A DNA stretch of 64,000 nt from Liolophura sinensis (Eukaryota > Mollusca > Polyplacophora > Chitonida > Chitonidae): assembly GCF_032854445.1 (NCBI RefSeq), contig NC_088304.1, forward strand, positions 8,131,704-8,195,703, given 5' to 3'. The position numbers and the translations under genes are program-made. Below the pieces are notes generated by a model. The model had not been told where the DNA came from. It searched no databases and saw only the letters and a list, made by a program, of their open reading frames with translations. Shown piece after piece: positions 50,405 through 61,499 of the stretch. Within the stretch, counting starts at the first letter, position 1; the number at the start of each line of letters is the position of its first letter.

Positions 50405-50605
50405 ATAAATACATACACATGTAGGACTGGAGAGGAAACCAGCATGAGTTGGACATAAATTCACAGCGATGTCAGGCTTATAATAGGTCATACTGGGATA
50501 CTAGCAGGCTAGTGCCAGGGATACTAGCGGGCCGGCGCCCAGGATACTAGTGGGCTAGCACCCGGGATACTTGCGGGCTAGCGCCTATGCCAAGGAGCCC
50601 CTTAA
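50405..50605 (-). mobile_element. SINE-like fragment with repeated head
   Basis: It contains the family A segment gactggagaggaaaccagca and the ttggacataaattcacagcg part. It then has four copies of ggatactagcgggctagcgc-like sequence of about 28 bp, followed by atgccaaggagcccc. The repeated part corresponds to the tRNA-like head (gctagcgcgctaac) of other copies. Confidence 0.7.
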
Positions 50606-51514
50606 TCATATTCAGATAAAAAAAAAAAGAGTATCTAAAAAAATATTCTTAAATTTCAGTCTTAGGGCCAAGGGAACACAAACTGTCAGTTGCAAACATA
50701 GCAAAGTCGAACAAGGTTGGCTGATACTCAAGTTCCATGTGCACAGTTTTAATGATAGTCTGATATGTGTCATTTTAACTATGCAGCAACAATTTGGAAC
50801 AACTATGACATCAATATTTCTGATCAATGACAAATTACCTTACACAAACAGACTTAATTTCCTCAGAAGTGACATCTGAACAACTTAATTTCCAATACTA
50901 CTGAATTATTCATCCATGAACAACCATGATAATACTGCCAACTGAAGGGCTGTTGCACAAATTCAATTCTGAATTTCAGAACAGATTCCCTGATTTGAAA
51001 AAAAAATATTTCCATGCATGATTCAGAAATGATTTTCCCATTCAGAAAACAAATTGCTCCTCAGAGATTGAAATTTCAGCTCTATTCAAACTTTAATGAG
51101 TTGAATTGGCAAGAATCCAAGTTTGAGAAAGAGAATGTTAAAAAAAAAACAGTAAATTCATAATCTTGGCAAACTGTTCAGTTTTCTGTCCAACATTTCC
51201 ATGTGCAAATGTGAAGTTAAACATGAAAGTGCCTTTTCCATTACCCAACAACAAGAGGATCAAAATTTGTACAAAAATGATGGTCTTCAAGAAGAACAAG
51301 ACTTTTCTCTTTTCTATGTCATACACATAGGTTCAATCTCTGACGTCAGTATTGCTTTCACTGCATATTTAAGGTGACCTTTGAGAACGGGTGGATCCAC
51401 CCGTTATCACCCATGGTTTATCTCAACTGGACTATTGAATAGAGATACATATAGAGTTTATACAAATATGGCTGTGAGACAGGCAGGTTCTCATGCATTC
51501 ATGTAAACCATGGC

Positions 51515-54500
51515 CAATCAGTGTTTGTATAGCTGTGCCATCTGCAGTGATTGTATAGCTGTGCCGTCTGCAGTGTTTGTATAGCTGTGTCGTCTTTAGT
51601 GTTTGTATAGCTGTGCAGTCTTTAGTGTTTGTATAGCTGTGCAGTCTTTAGTGTTTGTATAGCTGTGCAGTCTTTAGTGTTTGTATAGCTGTGCAGTCTT
51701 TAGTGTTTGTATAGCTGTGCAGTCTGCAGTGTTTGTATAGCTGTGTCATCTTTAGTGTTTGTATAGCTGTGCAGTCTGCAGTGTTTGTATAGCTGTGCAG
51801 TCTGCAGTGTTTGTATAGCTGTGTCGTCTTTAGTGTTTGTATAGCTGTGCAGTCTTTAGTGTTTGTATAGCTGTGCAGTCTTTAGTGTTTGTATAGCTGT
51901 GCAGCCTGCAGTGTTTGTATAGCTGTGCAGTCTGCAGTGTTAGTATAGCTGTGCAGTCTTCAGTGTTAGTATAGCTGTGCAGTCTGCAGTCTTTGTATAG
52001 CTGTGTCGTCTTTAGTGTTTGTATAGCTGTGCAGTCTTTAGTGTTTGTATAGCTGTGCAGTCTTTAGTGTTTGTATAGCTGTGCAGTCTTTAGTGTTTGT
52101 ATAGCTGTGCAGCCTGCAGTGTTTGTATAGCTGTGCAGTCTGCAGTGTTAGTATAGCTGTGCAGTCTTCAGTGTTAGTATAGCTGTGCAGTCTGCAGTGA
52201 TTGTATAGCTGTGTTGCGTTTAGTGTTGGTATAGCTGTGCAGTCTGCAGTGTTTGTATAGCTGTGCAGTCTGCAGTGTTTGTATAGCTGTGCAGCCTGCA
52301 GTGTTTGTATAGCTGTGCAGTCTGCAGTGATTGTACAGCTGTGCAGTCTGCAGTGATTGTATAGCTGTGCAGTGTGCAGTGATTGTATAGCTGTGTCGTG
52401 TTTAGTGTTTGTATAGCTGTGCATTCTGCAGTGTTTGTATACCTGTGTCGTCTGCAGTGTTTGTATAGCTGTGCAGGCTGCAGTGTTTGTATAGCTGTGC
52501 AGTCTGCAGTGATTGTATAGCTGTGCAGTCTGCAGTGATTGTATAGCTGTGCAGTCTGCAGTGATTGTATAGCTGAGCAGTCTGCAGTGATTGTATAGCT
52601 GTGCAGTCTGCAGTGTTTGTATAGCTGTACAGTCTGCAGTGTTTGTATAGCTGTGCAGTCTTTAGTGTTTGTATAGTTGTGCAGTCTGCAATGATTGTAT
52701 AGCTGTGTAGTCTTAAGTGTTTGTATAGGTGTGCAGTCTTTAGTGTTTGTATAACTGTGCAATCTTTAGTGTTTGTATAGCTGTCCAGTCTTTAGTGTTT
52801 GTACAGTGCAGTGTGCAGTGTTTGTATAGCTGTGCAGCCTGCAGTGATTGTATAGGTGTGCAGTCTGCAGTGATTGTATAGCTGTGCAGTCTTTAGTGTT
52901 TGTATAGCTGTGCAGTCTTTAGTGTTTGTATAGCTGTGCAGTCTGCAGTGTTGGTATAGCTGTGCAGTCTGCAGTGTTTGTATAGCTGTGTCGTCTTTAG
53001 TGTTTGTATAGCTGTGTCGTATGCAGTGATTGTATAGGTGTGCAGTCTGCAGTGTTTGTATAGCTGTGCAGTCTGCAGTGTTGGTACAGCTGTGCAGTCT
53101 GCAGTGATTGTATATTTGTGTCGTATTGAGTGTTTGTATAGCTGTGCAGTCTGCAGTGTTGGTATAGCTGTGCCGTCTTTAGTGTTTATATAGCTGTGCA
53201 GCCTGCAGTGATTGTATAGCTGTGCAGTCTGCAGTGTTTGTATAGCTGTGCAGCCTGCAGTGTTTGTATAGCTGTGCAGTCTGCAGTGTTTGTATAGCTG
53301 TCCAGACTGCAGTGTTTGTATAGCTGTGTCGTTTGCAGTGTTTGTATAGCTGTGCAGTCTGCAGTGTTGTATAGCTGTGCAGTCTGCAGTGTTAGTATAG
53401 CTGTGCAGTCTGCAGTGATTGTATAGCTGTGTTGTGTTTAGTGTTTGTATAGCTGTGCAGTGTTTGTATAGCTGTGTTGTCTGCAGTGTTTGTATAGCTG
53501 TGCAGTCTGCAGTGATTGTATAGCTGTGCAGTCTGCAGTGATTGTATAACTGTGCAGTCTGCAGTGATTGTTTAGCTGTGCAGCCTGCAGTGTTTGTATA
53601 GCTGTGCAGGCTGCAGTGTTTGTATAGCTGTGCGGCCTGCAGTGTTTGTATAGCTGTGCAGTCTGCAGTGATTGTATAGCTGTGTCGTGTTTAGTGTTTG
53701 TATAGCTGTGCAGTCTGCAGTGTTTGTATAGCTGTGCCGTCTTTAGTGTTTGTATAGCTCTGCCGTCTGCAGTGTTTGTATAGCTGTGCAGTCTGCAATG
53801 TTTGTATAGCTCTGTCGTATGCAGTGATTGTATAGCTCTGCAGTCTGCAGTGTTTGTATAACTGTGCAGTCTGCAGTGATTGTATAGCTGTGTCACGTTT
53901 AGTGTTTGTATAGCTGTGCAGCCGTAGTGTTAGTATAGCTGTGCAGTCTGCAGTTTTTGTATAGCTGTGCAGTCTGTAGTGTTAGTATAGCTGTGGAGTC
54001 TACAGTGTTTGTATAGCTGTGCAGTCTGCAGTGTTTGTATAGCTGTGCAGTCTGCAGTGTTTGTATAGCTGTGCCGTCTGCAGTGTTTGTATAGCTGTGC
54101 AGCCTGCAGTGTTTGTATAGCTGTGCAGCCTGCAGTGTTTGTATAGCTGTGCAGGCTGCAGTGTTAGTATAGCTGTGCAGTCTGCAGTGTTTGTATACCT
54201 GTGCAGTCTTTAGTGTTTGTATAGCTGTGCAGTCTTTAGTGTTTGTATAGCTGTGCAGTCTTTAGTGTTTGTATAGCTGTGCAGTCTGCAGTGTTTGTAT
54301 AGCTGTGCAGTCTGCAGTGTTTGTATAGCTGTGCAGGCTGCAGTCTTTGTATAGCTGTGCAGGCTGCAGTGTTGTATAGCTGTGCAGTCTGCAGTGTCAG
54401 TATAGCTGTGCAGTCTTCAGTGTTAGTATAGCTGTGCAGTCTGCAGTGTTTGTATAGCTGTGCAGTCTGCAGTGTTTGTATAGCTGTGCATTCTGCAGTG

Positions 54501-55280
54501 TTTGTATAACTGTGCAGTCTGCAATGTTTGTATAACTGTGTCGTCTTTAGTGTTTGTACAGCTGTGCAGTCTGCAGTGTTTGTATGGCTGTGCAGTCTGC
54601 AGTGCTGGTATAGCTGTGCAGTCTGCAGTGTTTGTATAGGTGTGCAGTCTGCAGTGTTTGTATAGCTGTGCAGTCTTTAGTGTTTGTATAGCTGTGCAGT
54701 CTGCAGTGATTGTATAGGTGTGCAGTCTGCAGTGTTTGTATAGCTGTACAGTCTGCAGTGTTTGTATAGCTGTGCAGTCTGCAGTGTTTGTATAGTTGTG
54801 CAGTCTGCAATGTTTGTATAGCTGTGCAGTCTTTAGTGTTTGTATAACTGTGCAATCTTTAGTGTTTGTATAGCTGTCCAGTCTTTAGTGTTTGTACAGT
54901 GCAGTGTGCAGTGTTTGTATAGCTGTGCAGCCTGCAGTGTTTGTATAGCTGTGCAGTCTGCAGTGATTGTATAGGTGTGCAGTCTGCAGTGTTTGTATAG
55001 CTGTGCAGTATGCAGTGTTTATATAGCTGTGCCATCTGCAGTGTTTGTATAGCTGTGCCGTCTTTAGTGTTTGTATAGCTGTGCAGTCTTTAATGTTTGC
55101 ATAGCTGTACAGTTTTCAGTGCTTGTGTAGCCGTGCAGTTTGCAGTGCTTGTATAGCTGTGCAGTCTTTAGTGTTTGTATAGCTGTGCAGTCTGCAGTGC
55201 TTGTATAGCTGTGCAGTCTGCAGTGCTTGTATAGCTGTGCAGTCTGCAGTGCTTGTATAGCTGACAAGTGTTCAGTATTT
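51515..55280. repeat. 26-bp tandem array of about 3.8 kb
   Basis: The largest array in the window, with roughly 145 copies of gtttgtatagctgtgcagtc plus tgcagt. Common variants are tttagt for tgcagt, attg for tttg, and tgtcgtc for tgcagtc. On the minus strand many stretches are open because the unit lacks stops in its three-unit cycle (LYKHCRLHSYTNTADC-like peptides). Confidence 0.95.
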
Positions 55281-55369
55281 GTATAGCGTTGAAGACCATA
55301 ATACTAATGGCTCTCACAACAGTGCATTAATTTTTAGTTCAATTAATCCATCAATACTTTACAAAAAAA

Positions 55370-55703
55370 GCGCTTTGGGTTTAACGTCGTACTTAACAAT
55401 TTTTCAGTCATATGACCACGAAGGAGTCCTTACAGTGCATGTAATCTGCCTCTTTGTTGCAGGACGGATTTCCACCGCTCTTTTATTTAGTGCTGCTTCA
55501 CTTAGGGAACTTACTGAAGACTGGTAAGTCGCCCGCTCAAGCCATTATACTGATACGGGTCAACCAGTCGTTGCACTATCCCCTTCATGCTGAACGCCAA
55601 GCAAGGAAGCTACAAATTCCTCTTTTAGGGTCTTAGGTGTAACCCAACCAAGGATCTACCGGCCCCAAAGTGGATACTATACCAGTTGAGCTATCTGGGC
55701 CGG
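55370..55703 (-). mobile_element. SINE-like element, family B, full length
   Basis: It runs from gctttgggtttaacgtcgta to agctatctgggccgg. On the minus strand it begins CCGGCCCAGATAGCTCAACT, whose TAGCTCAACTGG fits a tRNA A box, and GGTTGGGTTACACC about 40 bases later is near a B box. So this family is tRNA-derived and is read on the minus strand. Confidence 0.9.
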
Positions 55704-55851
55704 AATTAACAAAAAGAAAACAGATAGTAAGCGCTGGACAAACTAGTGTGGTCAGAGTGATGATACAGAGGGGTAACTTAGGGATGGGAATAGAGTAGGG
55801 TTAGGCTGAGTCCTACCCTGCTCATACCATGGAAATCAACAAAAACACAGC

Positions 55852-56022
55852 CATAAGTGGGAAGGTATGCCAGCAACCTATGGATGGTTGCGTCTTTCTC
55901 CCAGGCTCATCTTGGTTTCCTCCCACCATAATGCTGGCTACTGTCATATATTAAAATGAAATATTCCTGAGTACGGCCTAAAAACACCAATCAAATAAAT
56001 AAATAAATAAATAAATAAAAAG
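55852..56022 (+). mobile_element. SINE-like element, family A (truncated)
   Basis: It starts ccataagtgggaaggtatgc, continues with cctcccaccataatgctggc and ends in an (AAAT)n tail. It lies in intron 2, only about 25 bases from the exon 2 donor. Confidence 0.85.
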
Positions 56023-56045
56023 ATACAAAAGAATTATCTCCTTAC

Positions 56046-56177
56046 CTGTAGGCACTGTCATCCATCAGAACAGAACGGTCGATTTTTCTCTCGTCAGTAA
56101 ATCGCATCACCACTTCCTCAAGACTGGCTGCCCAAGTATGCAAATTACCCGTCCCAATAAGGCTAAACCACCGCCAC
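56046..56177 (-). CDS. Metallopeptidase exon 2, apparent 1-base deletion
   Basis: Exon 1 leaves in phase 1 and this exon opens GGTGGCGGTGGT, giving GGGLAL directly after HTALG. From the middle onward the good frame is one base off (GTGNLHTWAASLEEVV...DDSAYR), and it leaves in phase 2 at CTACAG|GTAAGG, matching exon 3. So the exon is 132 bases where 133 are needed. The break is at 56155-56161, at the short A run in cccaataagg. Without the extra base, translation stops in this exon. Possible causes are a consensus error at a homopolymer or a real disabling allele; the other exons show no damage. The peptide leads into the zinc-site exon. Confidence 0.75.
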
Positions 56178-56284
56178 CTGACAGAAATGGAGAGTGTTTA
56201 CCAGCGTCGTGTAAACGTCGAATTGTGCTTCTTTTCCACTCAATGATCTCAGGTAATAGTGCATACATAACGTAACTTCTCCAG

Positions 56285-56455
56285 CCATAAGTGGGAAGGT
56301 CTGTTTATAGCAACCTGCAGATGGTCGTTAGTTTCCCCCTGGGTTCCGCCCGGTTTCCTCCCATCATAATGTTGGTCGTTGCGTTGTACAAGTGAAATAT
56401 TCTTGAGTACAGCGCAAAACACCAATCAAATAAACAAATAAATAAATAAATAAAT
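56285..56455 (+). mobile_element. SINE-like element, family A (truncated)
   Basis: It starts ccataagtgggaaggtctgt, continues with cctcccatcataatgttggt, gtacaagtgaaatattcttg and an AAAT tail. Its 5' break point is the same as that of the copy at 55852 on the other side of exon 2. Confidence 0.85.
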
Positions 56456-56684
56456 ATACATGTACAGTGTAACAGAAGTGAAATGTATAATATTCCCACA
56501 CAAACTATATTTACAGATATTACACTGACCAAATGATAAAAAGCAGTCTGATGAAGTGACACAAGCAAATCTGCTCACCGCACATGTATATTTGTTGGAT
56601 TGGTTTTCAACTCCATACTCAGGAATACCTACATGTAACTCCTTAGACTAGTATACTGTATGGTCACAGTCAGGTTAATGGGTG

Positions 56685-57505
56685 AAGATCACCAGACAGA
56701 CTCTGGAGTAAACCCCTTTCGCCAGGTATATGAGTGAAAAACACCAGGCAGAGCCTGGAGTAAACCCCTGTTGCCAGGTATATGGGTGAAGAACACCAGA
56801 CAGAGCCTGGAGTAAACCCCTGTCGCCAGGTGTATGGGTGAAGAAGACCAGGCAGAGCCTGGAGTACACCCCTGTTGCCAGGTATATGGGTGAAGAATAC
56901 CAAACAGAGCCTGGAGTAAACCCCTGTTGCCAGGTATATGGGTGAAGAACACCAGACAGAGCCTGGAGTACACCCCTGTTGCCAGGTATATGGGTGAAGA
57001 ATACCAAACAGAGCCTGGAGTACACCCCTGTTGCCAGATATATGGGTGAAGAACACCAGACAGAGCCTGGAGTAAACCCCTGTCGCCAGGTATATGTGTG
57101 AAGAACACCAGACAGAGCCTGGAGTAAACCCCTGCCGCCAGGTATATGGGTGAAGAACACCAGACAGAGCCTGGAGTAAACCCCTGCCGCCAGGTATATG
57201 GGTGAAGAACACCAGACAGAGCCTGGAGTAAACCCCTGCCGCCAGGTATATGGGTGAAGAACACCAGACAGAGCCTGGAGTAAACCCCTGTCGCCAGGTA
57301 TATGGATGAAAAACACCAGACAGAGCCTGGAGTACACCCCTGTTGCCAGGTATATGGGTGAAGAACACCAGACAGAGCCTGGAGTACACCCCTGTCGCCA
57401 GGTATATGGGTGAAGAACACCAGACAGAGCCTGGAGTAAACCCCTGTCGCCAGGTGTATGGGTGAATAACACCAAACAGAGCCTGGAGTAAACCCCTGTT
57501 CCTGC
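56685..57505. repeat. 52-bp tandem array, open in all three minus frames
   Basis: About 15.5 copies of a unit containing acaccagacagagcctggag and taaacccctgtcgccaggta. Because 52 is not a multiple of three, each minus frame passes through the same three phases, and all are free of stops: ORFs of 239, 289 and 286 codons overlap here. They have no flanking splice sites that join them to a gene. The array is in intron 1 of the metallopeptidase gene. Confidence 0.93.
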
Positions 57506-57769
57506 CTTAAAGCTGCAACCAGCCAGCCACACTGGAGTGAGCATTTCATCTGATTAGTTAAGGGCTAAACTGCCACATGAAAACAGGTGATTCCACCACA
57601 TGAGCCACAGAGGACACACAAACTGACTTGTACTCTGAATGTACGTGTCTATGAACAGTTCAGCAGTCTTTATGGTAACCAGGAACATTTTGGTCCATGC
57701 TAATGTAACCAGAGCAGAACTGTTCCTCTCTTCCACACTCTTACCTGTAAAGGAGTGTGGTCTCTTGGT

Positions 57770-58925
57770 TTTGGTACTTATCCAAAGTCGTGTGACCCTT
57801 AGTGTACTTCAGAATGTTGCTGTGAGTTCTATTACACTTACCCAATGCTGTGTGACCTTAAGTGTGCTTAAGAATGTCACTATGGGTTTTGTTACACTTT
57901 ACCTAATGCCCTGTGACCCTTGGTGTACTTAAGAATGTCACTATGGGTTTTGCTACACTTTACCTAATGCCACGTGACCCTTGGTGTACTTAAGAATGTC
58001 ACTATGGGTTTTGCTGCACTTTACCTAATGCCCTGTGGCCCTTGGTGTACTTAAGAACACTAGTATGGGTTTTGCTACACTTTATCTACTGCCACATGAC
58101 CCTTGGTGTACTTAAGAATGTCACTACGGGTTTTGCTACACTTTACCTAATGCCCTGTGGCCCTTGGTGTAGTTAAGAATGCTAGTATGGGTTTTGCTAC
58201 ACTTTACCTAATGCCATGTGACCCTTGGTATACTTAAGAATGTCACTATGGGTTTTGCTCCACTTTACCTAATGCCCTGTGGCCCTTGGTGTACTGAAGA
58301 ATGTCACTACGGGTTTTGCTACACTTTACCTAATGCCCTGTGGCCCTTGGTGTAGTTAAGAATGCTAGTATGGGTTTTGCTACACTTTACCTAATGCCAT
58401 GTGACCCTTGGTATACTTAAGAATGCTAGTATGGGTTTTGCTACACTTTACCTAATGCCCTGTGGCCCTTGGTGTACTGAAGAATGTCACTACTGGTTTT
58501 ATTACACGTTACCTAATGCCCTGTGGCATTGGTGTACTTAAGAATGTCACCATGGGTTTTGCTGCACTTTACCTAATGCCCTGTGGCCCTTGGTGTACTT
58601 AAGAATGTCACTATGGGTTTCGCTACACTTTACCTAATGCCCAGTGGCCCTTGGTGTACTTAAGAATGTCACTATTGGTTTTGCTACACTTTACCTAATG
58701 CCCTGTGACCCTTGGTGTACTGAAGAATGTTACTATTAGTTTTGTTGAACTTACCTAATGCTGTGTGGCCCTTGGTGTACTGCAGAATGTCACGATTGGT
58801 TTTTTTGAACTTACCTAATGCCATGTGGCCCTTGGTGTACTGAAGAATGTCGCTATTGGTTTTACTGAACTTACCTAATGCTGTGTGGCCCTTGGTGTAC
58901 TGAAGAATTTCGCTGTGGGTTTTAG
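57770..58925 (-). repeat. 60/61-bp tandem array made from the exon 1 donor junction
   Basis: About 19 copies. On the minus strand each holds TACACCAAGGGCCACA, GCATTAG|GTAA and then tgtagcaaaacccatagtga or a related intron part. The four copies nearest exon 1 keep GGTAAGTTC and are 60 bp, so they stay in frame (TKGHTALGKFNKTNS-like repeats). The distal ones are 61 bp with GGTAAAGTG. Most copies keep AG|GTAA; the one at 58080 has lost it. Confidence 0.92.
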
Positions 58926-59592
58926 GGAGGACTCCATCTGGAGGGTTATAACGTGTGAAAGACATGAAACAATACCACTTGCACCGGTCTTTGTTGCTAA
59001 ATTTGGAAGATGTCATAAGTTCCCTGCCGAAGTAAGACCATAGATCATTTCCCGACATTTTGTATGCCTCCTCTAGTCTCAGTTTACTCTTAAACAGGTG
59101 GCAGACAGGGTTTTCCTCTGAGTCCAGTTCTAATTGGAATGTATTCCGATCAAATCCATGCTCTCTCATTTTTTCGGAGGTAAAGCACTGTATAAGCTGG
59201 GCGCCCAAAATAATCCTCTGCCTCGCTGAATCGGCTGAGCAGTCTTCAGAGTCGGGCCCTTGGATATGACCATTGTCATCAGCGCAGACGATGTAAACTG
59301 GTCGGACAAAATTTGCTGCCTTGAGATATTCAAATGCTAATGTCAATGTGGTTTCATCTGCGCCAAATTTCAGCTTTATAGTGTTCAAGCCACGCCTTAG
59401 CCTCACCAATGCCTTGAAACATCCCTCGATGACTGGCCAGCGCATCTTACTGGCAGCCTCGCCGGGAATGCTGTCGTTCCAAACCTCGATCTCCTCATCT
59501 TGGCAGGTAAAGGCTTCCACGTCCCCGATGAGCAGGGGTAAGTGACACCTGGCTATGTCACCACTGCTGTAGTTGTACACGGTTATCCTCAT
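58875..59592 (-). CDS. Putative YIL108W-type zinc metallopeptidase, exon 1
   Basis: This exon encodes residues 1-239 (MRITVYNYSSGDIARCHLP...). It covers the N-terminal part of the putative peptidase family I know as Metallopep (PF12044, yeast YIL108W), including LPLLIGDVEAFTCQ, VRLRRGLNTIKLKFG and the segment ending KGHTALG. The Met at 59592 is the natural start because the known family pattern begins here; an acceptor-like cttacag just before it allows a spliced 5' UTR. The exon ends at GCATTAG|GTAAGT in phase 1. The same frame runs on for four 20-codon repeats to a stop at 58684, but that extension is the first part of the junction array. Function in animals is not established; the fold suggests a soluble zinc endopeptidase. 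Confidence 0.8.
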
Positions 59593-59759
59593 TCTGTAAG
59601 CCCTCAGCTCTCAGCCTCATCCCAGCCTACAGTAACAGTCAAAAACATTCAGTAAATATACACTTGACCATGCACTACTGAATTTTCACCTCAGATGTTA
59701 ACATAAATGTTGTTTTCTTTTGTTCGGATGGCTATTTTTTATTTACCTTTACAAAGGAG

Positions 59760-60010
59760 GCGTCTGTCTGTCCGTTTGCCTGGGTCTCTGTATGTGGTTG
59801 TCTGTGTGTGCGTGTGTGTGTGTGTCTGTCTGTCTGGGTCTGTGTATCTGTTATCCAGAATGTGTTTGTCTGGGTTTGTGTGTGTGTGTGTCTGTCTGGG
59901 TCTGTGTATCTGTTATCCAGCATCTGTCTGTCTGTCTGTCTGTCTGTCTGGGTCTGTGTATCTGTTATCCAGGGCCTGTCTGCCTGTTTGTCTGGGTCTC
60001 TGTGTAAACT
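59760..60010. repeat. (TCTG)n / TG-rich microsatellite cluster
   Basis: Runs of tctgtctg and tgtgtgtg, plus three copies of tctgggtctgtgtatctgtt with atccag, upstream of the metallopeptidase start. Cys- and Val-rich ORFs here are read-through. Confidence 0.9.
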
Positions 60011-60364
60011 GGAGAAAATTGTACATAGGCTAGAAAGTTGCTAAGCACAGATCCATTAATTTTGATTGAATTTCTTGAATGATCCTTCTATCACCATTGG
60101 TAGATAGAGCAGAAATGCAGAGTACTTCCACTTTGTCAACAGTGGGAGGCTGTTTGGCTAATGCAGAGGTTTTTGCTCTCAGAACCACTTCTAGTGGGGT
60201 TTTATTTAAATTATTATATCATTTTTGTTTTTCTTCCTGTTTTTTGGAAACTTGAGTTTACACAATCTGTGAAAATAAGGAAATCACAATTGACTGAAAT
60301 AATATATGGTAATATGTGTCAAAATGTTTGAGTACCAATTGACTGGATCCTTAGGCACACCCAT

Positions 60365-60625
60365 CTTTTTTTCACAGACCAGTTTATCAGGCACAGTCAG
60401 GCACCATCAGGCAGTCAGGCACCATCAGACAGTCAGGCACCATCAGGCACTGTCAGACAGTCAGGCACCATCAGGCACTGTCAGACAGTCAGGTACCATC
60501 AGGCACAGTCAGGCACCATCAGGCGCAGTCAGGCACCATCAGGCATAGTCAGGCACCATCAGGCACTGTCAGACAGTCAGGCACTGTCAGACAGTCAGGC
60601 ACCATCAGGTACATCAGGCCAATAA
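60365..60625. repeat. Short tandem array with caggcaccatcaggca
   Basis: Irregular units of about 10-20 bp (aggcaccatc, aggcactgtc, agacagtc) repeated about 16 times. Confidence 0.85.
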
Positions 60626-61499
60626 CATTATTAATGACAAGACGCCTTAATTCCAGCTTACATGTACTGTGTTTGGCTGACACTGTTTCTCATCTACATG
60701 TAATACAGATACATTGCATTGGTCTTGTATAAGCCTACAGACCTTGTGAAAGTGTTCTCAAGTCTGCCAATTCAAATATACAGCATAAGAAAAAGCTTTA
60801 GGATACATGAGCATGAAAAGGGAATATTCTTAGTTCCAATACATGAAGCTGATGACCATGATGTTTTAGTGCCATTACCTCAGGTCCACGGGTCCTGAAG
60901 GCTTATACCCGACTGCTTATCAATGATATTGGGTCATTGCTATTATTACACATACCTTGTGCTCACCATACTGATAACTACCAGAGGTTGTATTCTACAA
61001 AGTATTATACATGTATTCTGTAAGACAGCTCTCAGCCATTTCAAAACATTCAACTACATGACTCGTTTATGAAGCAAATCTTTTTATGATCAGCCCAAAA
61101 CCTTTTAAGTGTATCAGCAGCCTTGGGGTCATTACACTGTCAAAATACAGACAAATCAGAGACATTTTTGGTGATTAACCCGCTGACATGAGGTAATAAT
61201 GTGGAAATTTACATAGCAGGGCATTAATGGACAATTATAATGACCTGATAAATAATACATACATATATCGGAAATAGTATCTGGTGTCCCTTTCATCTGT
61301 CTGGCAAATTAAGGCATGGTACAACTGTTACGATCCACACACATGTGTATATTCATCGATGAAGAATATTAATAGTGTCATTTCTATGCCATCTTTGTGT
61401 AAAACCTGGATACAATATCTACAACCCATCATCCATTCATATTTATATGATATTATGTTTCCCTGGATCAATCTAATCTCACTGATGACATCATTACAT
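60626..61499. other. Upstream non-coding DNA
   Basis: Unique-looking sequence with no supportable feature. Confidence 0.45.
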
